A stretch of 41,214 bases of DNA, taken from assembly GCA_027024305.1 (NCBI GenBank), contig JALVSO010000027.1:1-41214 (forward strand). The letters are read 5' to 3'. Positions 17,432-25,562 of this stretch are shown piece by piece. A model generated the notes under the pieces. That model did not search any database. It had not been told where the DNA came from and saw nothing but the letters and a program-made list of their open reading frames with translations. Every line of letters starts with the position of its first letter. Positions within the stretch are counted from its first letter, which is position 1. A program made the position numbers and the translations under genes. The DNA is from Candidatus Parcubacteria bacterium. GTDB taxonomy: Bacteria > Patescibacteriota > Minisyncoccia > Phycocordibacterales > GCA-2747955.

Positions 17432-18808
17432 ATGAACTTTACGTTCAGAACAACTCCTCCCGCTACCTATATCCCTCCGAACTCGGAGGAGATGCGGGAG
17501 GTCGCGGCTAAGGTCGGGCTGAAGGGATTCAGCCGCGACCTGGTCGCGGACCTGTGTAACCTGGCGGCGGGGGGAGCAATCCAACCCCCGTCGGCGTATC
17601 GGGAAATCGTACACCGGCAGGTGGAGGAAAAGCTCCCTGCCCCCGATAGCGATGGCGAGTGGTCGGTTGGAGGTGGCTACACCAAAGACCGTCTGCAAGC
17701 TATCAATCACCGCCTGGAAAAAGCGATGAGATACCATCAGAATGTCTGCGATTTCTTGCAGACGGTGGACCTCAGCGCCTTTCCCGGCCGAAGCCCCCTT
17801 GAGCAGGCCATGAGCTTGCTCAAGCTGCTTTCCAAGCAGGAGGGTGGCTCCGGCGGCGGTGAGGGGGGCGAGCCCCTGCCCATCTTCCAGGACAATGATC
17901 GTCCGGAAGGTGTCGCCGAAAAACTCCATGAGACCATGGAGTTGGCGGAGTCGCTGGACGAGACCGAGCAGGAGATGCTCGATCCGGATGGTGACTGGCA
18001 GGAGGATGCCGAGCAGGATGGACAGGAAACCGGCTCCTCGGGGCTTCAAGCCCTGAAGGTTGCCGAGGACCTGGTCGACGGGAGTGACAAGCGCGCCATG
18101 CTTGAGATTTCCCGTCAGCTTGACCAGTTTACCAAGCTGCAAGTGCGGCGACAAAAACTGGTCAAGCCAGATCCTACCGGCGACGAAATCCGAACCCGGG
18201 GCATCAAGCATCTTGGAGAACTCGGCAGAGTCTCCAAAAGTGCTTGGGCCACCCGCCAACAACAGCCGACGTACTTTTTGTACCAGGCTGTGACCGGTCA
18301 GCTCCCCGTTCGGGAGCGGGTGACCCGCCAGGAGAAGAAACAGGCGATCTTCATCCTGGTTGACGGCTCCGGGTCTATGGAGGGCCGCAAACACCACAAG
18401 GCCACGGGGGTGGTGATGAACCGCCTCAAGGCAGTGGTGGACGGCGACGCGGAGGTTTGGGTTTCGGTCTTTGACACCGAAATGTCCAATCCAATGCATG
18501 CCGGAAATGCGGAGGAGGCCCGGGAACTGATCAAACAGTTCCGTCATGGCAACTTCCGCGGCGGCGGCACCGACATCGCCAGCGCGGTGAAAGCCGCGCA
18601 CGCCTTCATTGAGGAAAAGATGAAGGCGGGCGAGGCGCTTTGGAGACCGGAAGTGGTAGTCCTCACTGATGAGGACAGCTCCACGCAAGGTCTCCGCAAG
18701 TCTGAGGTCAAGGGCACTCGTGTCCACGGATTTGCAATCGAGCGCAAAAACAAGCCGCTGGTGACTTTTGCCAAGTCAACCGGCGGCGTGGGGATTGAAA
18801 ACTTTTAG
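17432..18808 (+). CDS. von Willebrand factor A (CobT/ViaA-like) partner of the MoxR ATPase
   Basis: A 458-aa protein. The C-terminal third is a vWA domain with a complete MIDAS: D311-G-S-G-S315, T380 (in GGGTDIA) and D413 (in LTDED). The N-terminal 300 residues are helical and acidic in the middle (a Gly/Glu-rich linker around 140-155 and DETEQEMLDPDGDWQEDAEQDG near 175-195), as in CobT- and ViaA-like proteins. Such pairs use ATP to load or remodel a target; which one is unknown here. The GGGAGGAGG site lies seven bases before the ATG and the MoxR stop is 15 bases upstream, so the two are surely co-transcribed. Trp codons are all TGG; stop TAG. Confidence 0.88.
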   Translation: MNFTFRTTPPATYIPPNSEEMREVAAKVGLKGFSRDLVADLCNLAAGGAIQPPSAYREIVHRQVEEKLPAPDSDGEWSVGGGYTKDRLQAINHRLEKAMRYHQNVCDFLQTVDLSAFPGRSPLEQAMSLLKLLSKQEGGSGGGEGGEPLPIFQDNDRPEGVAEKLHETMELAESLDETEQEMLDPDGDWQEDAEQDGQETGSSGLQALKVAEDLVDGSDKRAMLEISRQLDQFTKLQVRRQKLVKPDPTGDEIRTRGIKHLGELGRVSKSAWATRQQQPTYFLYQAVTGQLPVRERVTRQEKKQAIFILVDGSGSMEGRKHHKATGVVMNRLKAVVDGDAEVWVSVFDTEMSNPMHAGNAEEARELIKQFRHGNFRGGGTDIASAVKAAHAFIEEKMKAGEALWRPEVVVLTDEDSSTQGLRKSEVKGTRVHGFAIERKNKPLVTFAKSTGGVGIENF

Positions 18809-18928
18809 TTGAATATCCTCTGGTTATTTTCTGTGAAACTTGGCTTGGTGTGGTGCCAAGTCAAGTTTCACTTCTTTATCAAGCATCCAAAATGGTTTGG
18901 GTGCTTGTAGAGAAAAGGAGGTGAAAAA

Positions 18929-18970
18929 ATGAAAAATCGGGATCCTCCGATGATGCCCGAACTCGGCTAG
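18929..18970 (+). CDS. 13-aa micro-ORF with near-perfect ribosome site
   Basis: AAAAGGAGGTGAAAAA precedes ATG, one of the best ribosome sites in the window. The peptide is MKNRDPPMMPELG and ends at TAG. A second micro-ORF 320 bases on encodes MRIRDPP, so an RDPP ending is shared. Consecutive prolines slow ribosomes, which would suit a leader peptide, but this is inference from two short sequences. Confidence 0.45.
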   Translation: MKNRDPPMMPELG

Positions 18971-19288
18971 GGCTAAAACACTCTGAGGCCGACGGTTGGG
19001 CCGAGACACCGTTGGGGCGATGTTCCTGCCGATGGAGCCCGTTTCAGTATATTTCAAGACCGGAGAGCTGCTGACTCTTTGATGGCTTGGGATATGGTAA
19101 AGCTGAATGGCCGGGTGATGCCGGTAAAACAAACATCAACACGAAGCAATGGTTAGAGAACATCCAGCCAAGTGTATTGCCCGTGCAAAAAACGGGTGTA
19201 TAAAAATCTCAACTCCGGTTTTCCCGGGGCGGCATGGTGTCGTAGATACGCAATGCGGCACTTAACCTCTTACTAACGGAGGATGGTT

Positions 19289-19312
19289 ATGCGTATAAGG
19301 GACCCCCCTTAG
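19289..19312 (+). CDS. 7-aa micro-ORF (MRIRDPP)
   Basis: ACGGAGGATGGTT precedes ATG and the frame ends CCC-CCT-TAG. It shares the RDPP residues with the micro-ORF at 18929. Very short, so support is weak. Confidence 0.3.
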   Translation: MRIRDPP

Positions 19313-19522
19313 GTTTTGGTCATTTTCATTCTAATAATTATTGGAGTGGAAATGACCTTGGATAGAGGAAGTGCTTGGTAGTGCTTCCTCTCTACTTTTG
19401 GGAATATAACTTTTAGGAGTTGTATTTCCAAGGAGTGGATTTTTCTCTTTTAGTGAAGCGGGATAGAGAGCCTGAAGTTTTTTGGGTTTTGTCTTCCGTT
19501 TCACTAATTTAGGGAGGGTAGT

Positions 19523-20065
19523 ATGGAATTTTTTTCTAAGGATGGAGGTGTTGTTGTTGTGCCGTGGGGCACACAGCAACACCTCCGCGCTCACCCGGAC
19601 GTCTTGGATGTCCTGGGTGAGGCAATTTCAAAAATTGAACTCCCCACGGATGGGGAGTTTCTGAAAACGACCGTTGATCTGGGAAGGGTTATCGGTCGTT
19701 CCGGGGCGGTGGAGACCGACCCGATTCAATACGACGAGCAGACCTGGTTTGCCCATCGTATTGGGCGGGACGGACCTTCACGTGTTGTTTTGGACACGGA
19801 AGGTCCGGAGGTTTCCACCGTTGCGATCCTGGCGTTCCAAGCCAGGGATCGCAGCACCGGGAAAATCCAGCCGGGCAAGTACATCCTTGCTACGGCATGG
19901 ATCGGCTCGGCGGAGGCCGAGCGAGAGCCCTGGGACAAGGGCATAAAAACAGAGCGGGAGCGCCAAGCCGCACTGCGGTATTGGTGCTCCCATGCTCTGG
20001 TCTATGACAAGGAGGTCATGGACAAGCCCTTCCAATCTTCATGGAAGGAGATTTTGGAAGGGTGA
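19523..20065 (+). CDS. 180-aa protein of an uncharacterised family, ends at TGA
   Basis: The start follows AGGGAGGGTAGT. The middle of the protein, TWFAHRIGRDGPSRVV, TVAILAFQAR, GKYILATAWIG and RYWCSHALVYD, follows a pattern I have seen in uncharacterised ~170-aa bacterial proteins (Tyr/Phe-Ala-x-Arg, Arg-x-Gly, a strand with a Trp-Ile-Gly turn, a C-terminal Trp-x-x-His-Ala-Leu-Val). No function is established and I make no assignment. All three Trp are TGG. The stop is TGA and nine bases later a terminator hairpin begins. If TGA were Trp the frame would run through the terminator, the next leader and much of the next gene in a wrong frame. This is one of the clearest signs that TGA is a stop here. 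Confidence 0.72.
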   Translation: MEFFSKDGGVVVVPWGTQQHLRAHPDVLDVLGEAISKIELPTDGEFLKTTVDLGRVIGRSGAVETDPIQYDEQTWFAHRIGRDGPSRVVLDTEGPEVSTVAILAFQARDRSTGKIQPGKYILATAWIGSAEAEREPWDKGIKTERERQAALRYWCSHALVYDKEVMDKPFQSSWKEILEG

Positions 20066-20073
20066 ATCTTTTT

Positions 20074-20119
20074 CCCGAGCGGTGGTGTTGTGGTGACATC
20101 ACACGCTCGGGACTTTTAT
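20074..20119 (+). terminator. CCCGAGCGG-family terminator, copy 2
   Basis: CCCGAGCG (from 20074) pairs with CGCTCGGG (to 20111), then ACTTTTATT. It follows the TGA stop of the 180-aa gene and repeats the terminator at 15668 with several internal changes. Confidence 0.78.
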
Positions 20120-20171
20120 TGTGCCGGTAACTTTCCAAGTTACGGGCACATAGAAGTTTTTCATTTTTTTT

Positions 20172-20285
20172 CACGGACTCCCTTGTCCGTTCAATTGTGC
20201 CGGTGATGAACCGGAAGTCCTACGGGGCGCGAACAGACAAGGGGCTTGCCGAAAGGTGAGTGTTCTGTTCGTGGAGAGAGAAATG
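20172..20285 (+). promoter_or_regulatory. Switch-like 114-nt leader, copy 1
   Basis: A 114-nt leader, repeated almost identically at 21007-21120, ends exactly at the ATG. Pairings are CTTGTCCGTTC with GAACAGACAAG, CCGGT-GATGA-ACCGG inside, and an alternative perfect 7-bp pairing CGAACAG (20230-20236) with CTGTTCG (20265-20271) next to the GGAGAGAG ribosome site. The first and last pairings exclude each other, as in expression platforms. Differences between the copies keep the GATGA hairpin paired (CCGGT/ACCGG versus CTGGT/GCCGG). It matches no riboswitch I can name. Confidence 0.65.
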
Positions 20286-20999
20286 AAGGCGTTGGAAAAA
20301 ATCAACATCGCCGCGCCGTTTGTTTTCGCTGCAGTGGAGTCGATTACCCTGATAGAGCCCTCTATTTGGAGGGCGAATGCCGACATCCGTTTTTATATGG
20401 ATATCTGGTATTCGATTTGGGTGGTCAGTGTTGGGATGCAATACGCTCCGAAATGGGCGATTGCATTTCTTACATGGTCTCTATTGCCACCGCTCCTCGG
20501 TGTGTACGAGGGGGCGAGGTACGAAAACGCATCCGATGCATTTTTGCGCCTTGATGCGTTGATTTGCGTAGGGTTTTTGCTCTACGAAATAGCAATCATA
20601 GAGGTTGCCCATCACCACTTTGAAAAAGTTTTTGGATGGCTCCTGCCGTCCAAATATGAGGTGGTGGAGCGCATCGGTGTATCATGGATGATCCGGTGTT
20701 ACAAGGAGTTGTATCGCCAAATGGCGCGATGGTGGAAGGTTGGAGGAAATCATGGATTGATGATTCTTTGCGCCTTAAGTTTTGCCAAATTCTTTGGTAA
20801 CTCGGGACAAAAAAGAGGGAATTTGCTTCTCCACGAGATTGAGACCAGTGAAGTCTCAGTTCGTATCGCCGACAATGGAGATATAGTTTTGTCGGCAAGC
20901 AAGCGGACCCTAGACGTCGCAACCATTGCGATACGAAAGGCGGAGGAAGGCGGATTAAGCGCCGCCGTTGAATTCCTCCATTCGCACGCGGAAGTTTGA
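20283..20999 (+). CDS. 238-aa multi-pass membrane protein with soluble C-terminal domain, ends at TGA
   Basis: The start is taken at the ATG after GGAGAGAGAA, the same place as in the duplicated leader of the helicase gene; a GTG 27 bases upstream lies inside the leader and is less likely. The first 120 residues hold three or four hydrophobic segments (IAAPFVFAAVESITLI, WYSIWVVSVGM, WAIAFLTWSLLPPLLGVY, ALICVGFLLYEIAII). Then there is a region with HHHFEKVFGWLLP and a C-terminal globular part (TSEVSVRIADNGDIVLSASKRTLDVATIAIRKAEEGG). No family is recognised. Trp codons are all TGG; the stop is TGA, followed directly by the next copy of the leader. It shares regulation with the helicase gene. 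Confidence 0.72.
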   Translation: MKALEKINIAAPFVFAAVESITLIEPSIWRANADIRFYMDIWYSIWVVSVGMQYAPKWAIAFLTWSLLPPLLGVYEGARYENASDAFLRLDALICVGFLLYEIAIIEVAHHHFEKVFGWLLPSKYEVVERIGVSWMIRCYKELYRQMARWWKVGGNHGLMILCALSFAKFFGNSGQKRGNLLLHEIETSEVSVRIADNGDIVLSASKRTLDVATIAIRKAEEGGLSAAVEFLHSHAEV

Positions 21000-21006
21000 T
21001 TTTTTT

Positions 21007-21120
21007 CACGGACTCCCTTGTCCGTTCAGCTTTGCTGGTGATGAGCCGGAAGTCCTGCGGGGCGCGAACAGACAAGGGGCTTGCCGAAAGGTGAGTGTTC
21101 TGTTCGTGGAGAGAGAAATG
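21007..21120 (+). promoter_or_regulatory. Switch-like 114-nt leader, copy 2
   Basis: Second copy of the leader, before the helicase gene. The same alternative pairings exist: CGAACAG (21065-21071) with CTGTTCG (21100-21106), and the GGAGAGAG ribosome site at 21108-21115. The sequence changes relative to copy 1 lie mostly in and around the GATGA hairpin and keep it paired. Confidence 0.65.
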
Positions 21121-24120
21121 AGCAACAAAAAGTTGCCGGTCGCGGAGTTCCGCGAGCAAATCGTTTCAACCGTTGCCTCTAATCCGGTAACGGTCATTAC
21201 AGCTGAGACCGGCGCGGGCAAGTCCACGCAGGTGCCTCAGTACCTGCTGGACGAGGGTTACAACATCGTTGTGACCCAACCCCGGCGGTTGGCTGCTCGG
21301 ACTGTTGCCGAGCGCGTGGCCGAGGAATACGGTTGCGAGTTTGGCGATATCGTTGGCTTCCGCACCGCCCATGACCGCCAGGACAGCGACAACACCCGTT
21401 GTCTTTTTGTCACGGATGGTCTGGCGCTGGTGCGTGAGCTTATGGGTGCCGGCACCCACGACTGCCTGATTCTTGATGAGGTTCACGAGTGGAACCTCAA
21501 TATTGAGGTACTCGTGGCGTGGGTGAAGAAGCAGGTCGCCCGGAATCCCAAATTCAAAGTGGTGCTGATGAGTGCCACTTTGGAGGCGGAGAAGTTGGCG
21601 AGCTTCTTTGGCGGTGCGCCCATCATTGAGGTGCCGGGACGTACCTTCCCCGTGGAGGAGCGCAAAGTCGGTGAAAGCCTGCACGACGACATTGTTGAGC
21701 TTGCTCGGCAGGGTCGAAATGTGCTGGTTTTCCAGCCCGGCAAGGCAGAAATTGAGGAAACCGTCAGGTACCTTGAAAATCTGCCGGACCTGGACGCCAG
21801 GGTTTTGCCGCTTCACGGTGGCTTGACCAAGGAGCAGCAGGCGGCGTGCTTCAAAAACTATCACCAACCGAAGATTGTCGTCAGCACCAATGTCGCGCAG
21901 ACATCGGTGACCATTGATGACATTATTGCGGTTGTTGATTCCGGGATGGAGCGCCGGGTGGAGCTGGTGGACGGGGTTGAGGGCTTGTACCTGCGCCCCA
22001 TTTCACTGGCCGATGCCAAGCAGCGCCGGGGGCGTGCCGGCAGGACCAAGCCGGGGATTTATATCGATCACTGCCCGGCCAAGCCGGAAGATCGGCGTGA
22101 GTTCCCGATGGCGGAAATCCTGCGGGTGCGCCTGGACCAAACCGTTCTCCGTTTGGCTATGGCTGGCTTTGATATGGAGGAGCTTCGGTTCTTCCATCAG
22201 CCCAATATTGCTGAAATCCATGAGGCCAAGCGTGCTCTGCATGCTCTGGGTTGCATGGATGAGAACGGGAAGGTTACGGAGGTTGGTCGCGCTGTTTCCC
22301 GTTTGCCGGTCTCCGTTCAGTATGGGCGGATGATTGTGGAAGCGGAGAAGCTCGGGGTTGTGGGCGATGTTATCAAGATCGCCGCAATTCTGGAGCAGGA
22401 CGGCATCACCGCCCGCAAGGTCAAATTGGATGACCGCTGGGTGGAGGCTAAGCCTCTGTGGCTGCCGCTGACCAACGGGGAGAAGGAGTCGGACGCTCTG
22501 GCTCAGCTCAATGTGTATGAAAATGCACAGAGCATGAGCAAGTCCCAGATGTATGAGTCTGGGGTCTTCGTGAAGGACTTTTATTTCGCGAAGGAGCGAG
22601 TTCGCCTCCTGAAAAAAGCGCTGGAAAGGAGGGTTCGTCATATGGACTCAACCGGAAAGCGCGAGGACATTCTCCGGGCGGTTCTTGCCGGGATGGTGGA
22701 TCACTTGTATAAGTATAATTACGGTGATTACCAAAACGGCGATGGGGTCAACCGCCGGATCAACAAGGATTCCGTTGTATCTGGTGGCGACTGGATTGTC
22801 GGTAAACCCTTTGACCTGGAAATCAACGGTCGTTACGGACCGTTCACCATTAATTTGGTGACCATGGTCACAAAGGCGGACCCGATGATTCTGGCGGAAG
22901 TGGCACCCCAGCTGGTGACCATTGAAGCCGGTCTTTCTCCGCGATACAGTGTCGATCGAGGGTGTGTGGTATCTACCACAAAAACGCTCTTCAACGGCAT
23001 GGTTATCAAGGAGGAGGAGGTTGATGACATCAACCATCCCGAAGCGTCGGCCATCCTGGATGAGCAGGCATGGAAGGAGTGGAAAGGTCCGGAGATTCTG
23101 GTTCCCGATTTCAGTTTGGCGGGTGAACTGCCGGCTGAAATTCCGGAAATCCGCGAGGAGGTCTATATCAAGTCGCGGGTGGATGGTCGTCCACTTTCTG
23201 CCTATGGGGTCGTTTATCATGACTCCTGGTCTGGTTGGAAAAGTAAGTGGACGCGGGACCGGAAGGAGGCCGAAAGTCTCCACGAGCAAGCCGAGAAGAA
23301 GCTTGCCGAACTCCGGAAACAAAAAGCCGTCCGCGACTGTATTGAGCGCGAGCTTGATGCGGTCAACCGTCGCCGGGAGGCGATCGGTTTGTCTCCGATT
23401 AAAATGCGGGATTCCGGTTTTTCTCACAACGGTTGGTCGCGAGACTATACCGAGGAGAAGTGGGAGAAGGTATTGCAGGAGACGGCGGATAAGGAAGCCG
23501 AGGCGGCTGCTGAGCGGGCCCGGGCCGAGAAGGAAGCCAAGGAGGCACGCCTCATTGAGGAAGGTGCCTTTACCGGTTTCACCGGGGTCTGGTGCCGTCG
23601 TAGTGGCTCCAACCAGGGTGATGGCTGGGTCATTCGTCCGGGCGGTTCTTTTCGGGAGCACGACTCCATTGATAACCCTCGTCCGCGTTACAAGAGTGAA
23701 GGGTATAAGTCGTGGAATGTTGTGCGCCCGGATGAACTGGCCATTTCCTGGCGGAAGCATACCCGGGCCTCCGAACACGAGTTCGAAGTTGCTCATCTGC
23801 CGGAGTCTTTGACTGCCGAGCAGGTGAAGGCGATGGAGACTCTGCTGGAAGAACTGGAGGAGGCTTGGGACGGCGCCACCGGCCTGGCTTCGGGCAAGAA
23901 GAGCCCGAGCGTTGGTGAGGGTTGGGTTAACCCTGAGACGGGCGAAAGTCTGACCAAGGGGTTCCGGACCTCTCGTCAAAAGCGGGAGGGTTCCGAGGCT
24001 AGCTGGACCGGAAAGGCCGGAGGGGTTGAAGAGGAGACCAACTCCGTTGTTTATGAGACGGGAGAGGTTGATTTCAATAATCCCTTCGCCGCTCTGGCCG
24101 CCCTGAAGGGGAAACTCTGA
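21118..24120 (+). CDS. DEAH-type (HrpA/HrpB-like) RNA helicase with long C-terminal extension, ends at TGA
   Basis: A 1000-aa superfamily 2 helicase. Motif I is AETGAGKST (29-37), motif Ia QPRRLAARTVAERV, motif II D120-E-V-H123 (DEVH in place of DEAH), motif III S152-A-T, motif V STNVAQTSVTID, motif VI QRRGRAGRT (302-310), then a winged-helix/HA2 helical bundle. HrpA/HrpB proteins unwind RNA or RNP. From about residue 700 it differs from HrpA: a Lys/Glu coiled coil (740-830) and a C-terminal domain rich in Trp and Gly (FTGVWCRRSG, GDGWVIRPGG, ELAISWRKH). More than 20 Trp codons are all TGG, and the stop is TGA; reading it as Trp would add 20 residues running into the shared 3' repeat. Start fixed by the duplicated leader. 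Confidence 0.9.
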   Translation: MSNKKLPVAEFREQIVSTVASNPVTVITAETGAGKSTQVPQYLLDEGYNIVVTQPRRLAARTVAERVAEEYGCEFGDIVGFRTAHDRQDSDNTRCLFVTDGLALVRELMGAGTHDCLILDEVHEWNLNIEVLVAWVKKQVARNPKFKVVLMSATLEAEKLASFFGGAPIIEVPGRTFPVEERKVGESLHDDIVELARQGRNVLVFQPGKAEIEETVRYLENLPDLDARVLPLHGGLTKEQQAACFKNYHQPKIVVSTNVAQTSVTIDDIIAVVDSGMERRVELVDGVEGLYLRPISLADAKQRRGRAGRTKPGIYIDHCPAKPEDRREFPMAEILRVRLDQTVLRLAMAGFDMEELRFFHQPNIAEIHEAKRALHALGCMDENGKVTEVGRAVSRLPVSVQYGRMIVEAEKLGVVGDVIKIAAILEQDGITARKVKLDDRWVEAKPLWLPLTNGEKESDALAQLNVYENAQSMSKSQMYESGVFVKDFYFAKERVRLLKKALERRVRHMDSTGKREDILRAVLAGMVDHLYKYNYGDYQNGDGVNRRINKDSVVSGGDWIVGKPFDLEINGRYGPFTINLVTMVTKADPMILAEVAPQLVTIEAGLSPRYSVDRGCVVSTTKTLFNGMVIKEEEVDDINHPEASAILDEQAWKEWKGPEILVPDFSLAGELPAEIPEIREEVYIKSRVDGRPLSAYGVVYHDSWSGWKSKWTRDRKEAESLHEQAEKKLAELRKQKAVRDCIERELDAVNRRREAIGLSPIKMRDSGFSHNGWSRDYTEEKWEKVLQETADKEAEAAAERARAEKEAKEARLIEEGAFTGFTGVWCRRSGSNQGDGWVIRPGGSFREHDSIDNPRPRYKSEGYKSWNVVRPDELAISWRKHTRASEHEFEVAHLPESLTAEQVKAMETLLEELEEAWDGATGLASGKKSPSVGEGWVNPETGESLTKGFRTSRQKREGSEASWTGKAGGVEEETNSVVYETGEVDFNNPFAALAALKGKL

Positions 24121-24489
24121 GGGGTGGATTTGGGAGGAGGTGTTGGTTACACCTTCCTCCCTCCGGCTGTCATTTCTGGCAGCCGGGCTTTATAGCGGGT
24201 TTAAATCTTCTGAACGTCCCAGGGACGTACCGAACCCAGGGACGTACCGGATTTGAATCTGCTTAGAGTTTTTTTGGAAGATTTTAGGGAATAATTTTAT
24301 AAGAATTTTAAAAGTAAATTAGTATTTCCCTCTTTGTATTTTTAGGAATATAAAGAGGGGGTTGTTAATACCCTCGTGCGTCTTAGCCGTTTAGGCTGTG
24401 CTCGACGCACAGCCCATGCAGAGGCATGGGTTAATTATGTGCCTGCGGGGATAGCCTTCATGGCTTGAAACGCGGGTGGAGGTCCTGAA
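24121..24489 (+). other. Non-coding stretch: 3' repeat of the helicase gene and leader of the DHH-like gene
   Basis: Holds the 153-bp repeat (24126-24278), an AT-rich gap, then leader hairpins CTGTGC-TCGAC-GCACAG, CCCATGC-AGAG-GCATGGG and AGCC-TTCAT-GGCT before the GGTGGAGGTCC ribosome site. Confidence 0.6.
24126..24278 (+). repeat. 153-bp 3' module, copy 1 (after the helicase gene)
   Basis: Identical in length and nearly in sequence to 25784-25936. It contains GGGAGGAGGTGT/ACACCTTCCTCCC and CCGGCTG/CAGCCGG hairpins, the latter followed by GGCTTTAT like other island terminators, then a GTCCCAGGGAC repeat and a run of seven T. Each copy begins at or just after a stop codon. Confidence 0.88.
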
Positions 24490-25329
24490 ATGGACAAAAA
24501 AAACAAGGCGGCGACTGCCTCTAAAGTCGCAAAAAATCTGGTATTTTTTCTTGGTGGTGCCGACGCAGAGATGCGTCGCATCGCCGAGGTGCTGGCAGAG
24601 GCCGGCATTGAATACCATGACGCCGGCCTGGGCTGGGGCGCTGCCGCCTCGGCCTACGGTGACGCCATCGCCGAGGCCTCCGGCGCCGGCAAGACGCCGG
24701 TGCTGGTGGAGTTGGAGGTCGACTGCGACCTGCCCGAGGGGGTGGTCGTGGTTGACCACCATGGAGATCGTGCCGGCGAGCCGCCGGCCATTCTGCAGGT
24801 TCTCAACCTGCTCGGCAGGGAGCCGAGTCGGTGGGACCTGCTGGTGGCGGCCAACGATGCCGGGTGGTTTCCCGGTCTCGTTGGTGAGGCGGAGATCCCC
24901 GGTATGGGGCGTTTCTCCCCGCCGGCGACGGCGGAAGAGATGGCGGCGGTTCGTGCCACTGACCGGGCCGCTCAGGGCATTACGCCTGAGCAGGAGCGGG
25001 AGGCGGAGCGGGCGCTGGCTGCCCTCGTTGAGGAGATTGGCGGCGTTCGGGTCATCCGGATGAGCCACTCCAAGACGGCACCGATTGGCGACCGCCTCGC
25101 CATTGATGCCCTCGCCTCCGGCCGGCCCATCCCGGCCTACCTCGTCCTCTCCGGGGACGGGGAGGTGAACTTCTCGGGTGACGGTGCACTGGCCGCCGCC
25201 CTTCATGAGAAGTTCCCGGGTGGCTGGGCCGGCGGTGCCGGCCTCGGCAAGGTTGGGGGAAGCGCCTTTTGGGGCGGCTACCCCGACCACGAGGAGGCCC
25301 TCGCGTTCATTCGCGAGTATACCTCCTAA
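24490..25329 (+). CDS. DHH phosphoesterase-like protein (tentative)
   Basis: The 279-aa product begins with a lysine-rich tail, then a Rossmann-like strand (LVFFLGGADAEMRRIAEVLAEAG). Around residues 85-95 it has VVVVDHHGDRAG, which matches the DHH motif, and ANDAGWFPG further on holds another Asp. The C-terminus KFPGGWAGGAGLGK resembles the Gly-rich motif of DHHA1 domains. DHH/DHHA1 proteins are metal-dependent phosphodiesterases or nucleases (RecJ, nanoRNase, cyclic-dinucleotide hydrolases). The N-terminal DHH Asp motifs are not complete, so activity is uncertain. G+C is the highest in the window. Trp are TGG, stop TAA. The 3' flank carries a copy of the module that ends the 321-aa gene. Confidence 0.5.
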   Translation: MDKKNKAATASKVAKNLVFFLGGADAEMRRIAEVLAEAGIEYHDAGLGWGAAASAYGDAIAEASGAGKTPVLVELEVDCDLPEGVVVVDHHGDRAGEPPAILQVLNLLGREPSRWDLLVAANDAGWFPGLVGEAEIPGMGRFSPPATAEEMAAVRATDRAAQGITPEQEREAERALAALVEEIGGVRVIRMSHSKTAPIGDRLAIDALASGRPIPAYLVLSGDGEVNFSGDGALAAALHEKFPGGWAGGAGLGKVGGSAFWGGYPDHEEALAFIREYTS

Positions 25330-25334
25330 TCGAA

Positions 25335-25480
25335 CTTCGCCACCGAGAGTGAAGTGAAATAAAGTGCTCGGCCCGGTGCCTGCGTGGTGCAGGCGCCGGG
25401 AGGTTTGAGGCAAGCTTGGTTAAGTTTGCCTTTCTTATTCCGATTGCAAGGGTGTTTCTTTGCGGTCGGATAGGAAATTA
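25335..25480 (+). repeat. 3' structured module, copy 1 (after the DHH-like gene)
   Basis: Related to 27073-27211. It holds CCCGGTGCCTGC/GCAGGCGCCGGG, AGGCAA/TTGCCT and CCGATTGCAA/TTGCGGTCGG hairpins. The first bases (CTTCGCCACCGAG...GAAGTGAAATAA) correspond to the last codons of the 321-aa gene, so this copy carries a fossil of that gene's end. Confidence 0.8.
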
Positions 25481-25562
25481 GTCGCCGGGCTTTGTTGAGA
25501 GGTTCGGCAAAAATCAACTTTGCGGTGAGGGTAAAGACCCAACAATCCGCGGGAGACCAGCC

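Larger units (their letters stand above)
18809..19522 (+). other. 0.7-kb structured leader region with two micro-ORFs
   Basis: No normal gene. A hairpin GTGAAACTTG...CAAGTTTCAC lies at about 18832-18871, followed by the micro-ORF at 18929. Later come CCCGTGCAAAAAACGGG (about 19178), the micro-ORF at 19289, GAGGAAG/CTTCCTC (about 19366) and a TAGTGAA...TTCACTA pairing (about 19451-19507) before the AGGGAGGGTAGT ribosome site of the 180-aa gene. The layout looks like successive leaders. Confidence 0.5.

Noticed and set aside
17066..18727. A 553-codon minus-strand open frame opposite the MoxR/vWA genes
   Set aside because: It lies wholly antisense to two genes with clear motifs, and GC-rich DNA gives long antisense frames. 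It has no recognisable domain and no ribosome site.
22648..23979. A 443-codon minus-strand open frame inside the helicase gene
   Set aside because: It is antisense to the helicase, with a low-complexity Arg/Leu/Pro-rich product, and is explained by codon bias on the other strand.
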